A stretch of 58,109 nucleotides of DNA from a virus. The stretch spans positions 1 to 58,109 of IMG/VR virus record IMGVR_UViG_3300027983_000019; one strand, 5' to 3'. The stretch's first letter is position 1, and each line of letters opens with the position of its first letter. The notes under the pieces are model-generated. The model searched no databases. It was not told the DNA's origin and worked only from the letters and a program-made list of their open reading frames with translations. Both the position numbers and the translations under genes were made by a program. Positions 55,860 to 58,109 of the stretch are shown here, piece after piece.

Positions 55860-56195
55860 ATGGGAATATTAATTTTTATACTAATCAATTACGGAATATC
55901 TAATATAGTTGTTCACGGGTCAATCTTTAACGGTTTTAGAGGTTTTTGGAACAGGGTAAACCCTGGTTTCTTTGGAACACTATTTTCCTGCATGATATGT
56001 TTCCCGACATGGTCGGGATTTATTGTATCAACAATTTTTCAATTGATGGGTTATGATAATTTATCCCCGTTAGCTAGTCAAGGTGTTGATAATATCTATT
56101 TATCTGTGTTTTTAGATGGTTGTATTGCGTCGGGAGCTGTTTTTTTCATTCACATTATTGAAGAATGGTTTGAATTAAACGCACCAAGGGATTAA
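55860..56195 (+). CDS. DUF1360-like membrane protein
   Basis: 111 residues from ATG at 55860 (MGILIFILINYGISN). FFGTLFSCMICFPTWSGFIV carries the C..C…W.G motif between membrane helices. Unknown role. Confidence 0.6.
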   Translation: MGILIFILINYGISNIVVHGSIFNGFRGFWNRVNPGFFGTLFSCMICFPTWSGFIVSTIFQLMGYDNLSPLASQGVDNIYLSVFLDGCIASGAVFFIHIIEEWFELNAPRD

Positions 56196-56225
56196 TTAAC
56201 CCAAACTAAGACATATTTATGTTAT

Positions 56226-56609
56226 ATGAGGGGTATTATTAAAAAAATATTAAAGGAATCTGAGTTTGATTGGGTTACTAATATTGATGGGTTTTTACCT
56301 ATGAGTACATGGTTTAATATGGGTGTGGATGAAATTACCGAAATATTTGGTGATTACGGACCCATAAATAAAAAGGATAAACCCGTTGTGCACGTAAAAG
56401 GTAACTTGGAGTACTCAGTTGGTGAATTTATTTACATCGATTGTTTATTCATGGTAAATGGTTTCACCTCGGATATTATTGATTTAGAATTCGTGGAAAA
56501 TCATGATAAACCACTTGATTGGAGTTGGCGTATGGATAATGTTAACTACATTATCCTAAGTTCATCAGATGAAAGTGATTTGAATATATTAATGTCAATA
56601 GTTAATTAA
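56226..56609 (+). CDS. Protein with capsid-targeting-like N-terminus
   Basis: 127 residues. MRGIIKKILKESEFDWVTNI (L-K-E site), preceded by CATATTTATGTTAT. Body has DEITEIFGDYGPINKKDKPV; unrecognised. Confidence 0.65.
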   Translation: MRGIIKKILKESEFDWVTNIDGFLPMSTWFNMGVDEITEIFGDYGPINKKDKPVVHVKGNLEYSVGEFIYIDCLFMVNGFTSDIIDLEFVENHDKPLDWSWRMDNVNYIILSSSDESDLNILMSIVN

Positions 56610-56771
56610 TCACATTGGCGATTTCCTTCATCATTTCCTTCTTCCCATCTTTCTTGGCCGTAATCTTCAATTAATGTTGTTATCACTATCTAAACAAACA
56701 CCAACAACTGTTTTATTTGGAAAAACTACTTCATCTCTTACAAATGTTTTTACATTAGATTTAATTGACAT
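56606..56771 (-). pseudogene. Small gene broken by a frameshift
   Basis: ATG at 56771 gives MSIKSNVKTFVRDEVVFPNK … VCLDSDNN then a stop; a shifted frame continues protein-like (TLIEDYGQERWEEGNDEGNR) to TAA at 56606. One indel near 56695 would restore about 55 residues. Confidence 0.5.
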
Positions 56772-56844
56772 AATTATTGGCTTTTATTTTTCTATGTTTA
56801 GTCATATGACATTACAAATATACAAAAAATAATGAAACAAAAAA

Positions 56845-56877
56845 ATCCTGAACCAAAAAGATTCAGGATTTTTACCA
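56845..56877 (-). terminator. Terminator after the 108-residue gene
   Basis: AAATCCTGAATCTTTTTGGTTCAGGATTTTTTT on the minus strand. Confidence 0.8.
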
Positions 56878-56891
56878 TTATGTTAATTAAC

Positions 56892-57218
56892 CTATAGTTC
56901 TAATATATTAAATAAATGTGTTTCAACAAGTTTATCATGGAAACTTACCGAGTGTGTTTCAGTAACACTATGTTCTTTAAGTATCTTTTGTGTTACTAAC
57001 GATTGTAACCATTCATTAATTTTATTGTCTGCTGCTATACTATTTAATGCACTGAACTCTTTGGTCCCGTTCACCTCTTTATATATAACATCAATCTGTT
57101 CTTCCGTAAAGTCGTTCATATCAGTTAACTCATACTCGTACTTAACGGTGTAAAAGTTTAGGTCATTTAATGCCTCAACTCTTTGTTCTGTTTGGTTATA
57201 ATTTTTTGGTAACCCCAT
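56892..57218 (-). CDS. Hypothetical protein
   Basis: 108 residues, acidic helical. Its ATG overlaps the stop of the next upstream gene by one base. Operon with the two following genes. Confidence 0.55.
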   Translation of the reverse strand: MGLPKNYNQTEQRVEALNDLNFYTVKYEYELTDMNDFTEEQIDVIYKEVNGTKEFSALNSIAADNKINEWLQSLVTQKILKEHSVTETHSVSFHDKLVETHLFNILEL

Positions 57219-57676
57219 TACGCTTCTACTGGTTTTTTTTTATCTTCGGTAACTACCTTAGATTTCTCCTCTTTATCTGTGTTATTATTTTTACTCTGAC
57301 CACCCAATTTTAATACATCGGTATCTGAACTAAATCTTAGAACTTTCAACTCATCTAAAGTACTTGTTTCAAATACTTCTTTAAGTTGAGCTACTTTTTC
57401 TTTAAGTAACTCTTCCTTTTGTTCTACTTCAATATTCTTATCAACAACGTCAACACTGAACCAATCAATTAAGTTATCAAAACTCTCTGTTTCACTATAA
57501 ATCATATAGTGTGACCATCCCTTTTCGATTATTGTTGGTAGTAGTTGACTCATGAACACTCCGTCTGAAGGAATTGTCCATGTGTTTTTCATATGTACTT
57601 CTATCACTGAGAACTCATCAGCTTTTTTAATACCACGAAGATAAGGGTTTAATTTTTTAAATATACTTTCAATCAT
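57218..57676 (-). CDS. Hypothetical protein
   Basis: 152 residues; ordered N-terminal domain, then a coiled-coil (EVEQKEELLKEKVAQLKEVF) and a charged disordered tail. Unknown; structural role possible. Confidence 0.55.
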   Translation of the reverse strand: MIESIFKKLNPYLRGIKKADEFSVIEVHMKNTWTIPSDGVFMSQLLPTIIEKGWSHYMIYSETESFDNLIDWFSVDVVDKNIEVEQKEELLKEKVAQLKEVFETSTLDELKVLRFSSDTDVLKLGGQSKNNNTDKEEKSKVVTEDKKKPVEA

Positions 57677-57679
57677 ATC

Positions 57680-57889
57680 TTATATTTTAATCCCCACAAA
57701 TATCGTGGACAATAAGTAGGAGAGGGAAAGTAGGAATAACACAAGTTGTATCGTAGATACTTCGTATTTTCGTTTCCATCCCTCTTCTTCTCTTAGTCTC
57801 CTAATCACTTGCCATATATGTAGACCCACATTGAGTATACTCATGAAAAATGTTAGGAAAAAAATCTTATTTATTAAAGATTCAAACAT
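57680..57889 (-). CDS. Small membrane protein
   Basis: 69 residues, two helices (IFFLTFFMSILNVGLHIW and IQLVLFLLSLSYLLSTIF) separated by a basic loop. Confidence 0.6.
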   Translation of the reverse strand: MFESLINKIFFLTFFMSILNVGLHIWQVIRRLREEEGWKRKYEVSTIQLVLFLLSLSYLLSTIFVGIKI

Positions 57890-58077
57890 TAGACAGCTGG
57901 GGTATCTTTTTTAGTTTCACTAATTTCCATTCTTACATCCTTAGCGAAATTTCTAATTTCTTGTAAAGATTTTCTAGCTCTCGTTCCAGCTGTTTTATTA
58001 CCTTTTTCTTGGAATTTACCGTAATCTTCTTCGAAGTTAGCTACCATTGTTTTCAATTCTTCTAATCTGTTGCTCAT
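57889..58077 (-). CDS. Histone H1-like (Hc1) DNA-binding protein
   Basis: 62 residues: NRLEELKTMVANFEEDYGKF, then QEKGNKTAGTRARKSLQEIR. The KGNK.AGTR.RK segment is the hallmark of Bacteroidota Hc1 histone-like proteins; the Lys/Ala/Pro tail of chlamydial Hc1 is missing. Could compact phage DNA. The TAATG junction couples it to the next gene. Confidence 0.85.
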   Translation of the reverse strand: MSNRLEELKTMVANFEEDYGKFQEKGNKTAGTRARKSLQEIRNFAKDVRMEISETKKDTPAV

Positions 58078-58109
58078 TTTAATTTGTTTTTTTTTTTTTT
58101 TTTTATTTT

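Noticed and set aside
58088-58109. Long T-run at the window end
   Set aside because: Could be a terminator tail or assembly edge; without flanking sequence nothing can be claimed.

Overview
The window looks like part of a very large, AT-rich tailed-phage genome (jumbo phage, T4-like in several structural genes) that infects a member of the Bacteroidota. Reasons: T4-type tail-tube, prohead-protease and capsid-like fragments, homing endonucleases and a dense array of tRNAs; host-type promoters with a TTG box and a TAnnTTTG box about 20 bases apart; Bacteroidota-style lipoprotein signals (…SCKK); a Hc1 histone-like gene; and the tail end of a type IX secretion sorting domain. Shine-Dalgarno sequences are mostly absent, which also fits Bacteroidota.

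Layout. 1-1.0 kb: tandem copies of a small gene whose 3' end is the first unit of a 36-bp repeat / 30-bp spacer array. 1.1-11.6 kb: a nucleotidyltransferase+PcfJ-like protein, lipoprotein, membrane proteins, a zinc peptidase and a NAD block (pncB, NUDIX hydrolase, nadD). 11.6-13.0 kb: two more gene+array units on the minus strand, then tmRNA. 13-22.4 kb: HNH, cREC, zinc-ribbon protein, phosphoesterase, folA, AAA+ ATPase, RNase P RNA, and genes with a shared N-terminal capsid-targeting-like peptide. 22.4-34.8 kb: minus-strand tRNA operons holding about 35 tRNAs or tRNA-like elements, interrupted by two homing endonucleases, a two-gene/array unit, RnpA and small genes. 34.8-44.7 kb: M42 peptidase, phosphatase, capsid/protease-like fragments, Mom-like enzyme, nuclease and lysozyme with capsid-targeting-like N-termini, Ro60 and its Y RNA locus. 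44.7-58.1 kb: small exported proteins, YqeY, tail-tube paralog, last tRNA pair, zinc peptidase, DnaJ, RNase HII, Dam-like methylase, HAD RNA-repair-like protein, Hc1.

The two most striking systems are these. (1) Four tRNA operons each begin with a host-type promoter, a short leader ORF and an intrinsic terminator. The leader is enriched in exactly the amino acids (and often the codon classes) served by the tRNAs downstream. A copy of one terminator arm inside or just after each leader could form an antiterminator. This reads as amino-acid/tRNA-charging attenuation of phage tRNA genes. A Lys-rich ORF plus terminator before tRNA-Lys looks like a fifth case. (2) Six copies of one gene family have a C-terminal coding segment that is also the first repeat of a CRISPR-like array (36-bp repeats, 29-30-bp unrelated spacers, degenerate last repeat). 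The first spacer therefore encodes a variable C-terminal tail for the protein.

Around these sits an unusually complete RNA toolkit: RNase P RNA and protein, tmRNA, Ro60 with Y-like RNAs, YqeY and oversized tRNA-Leu genes. All identifications come from reading the sequence; no database search was run.
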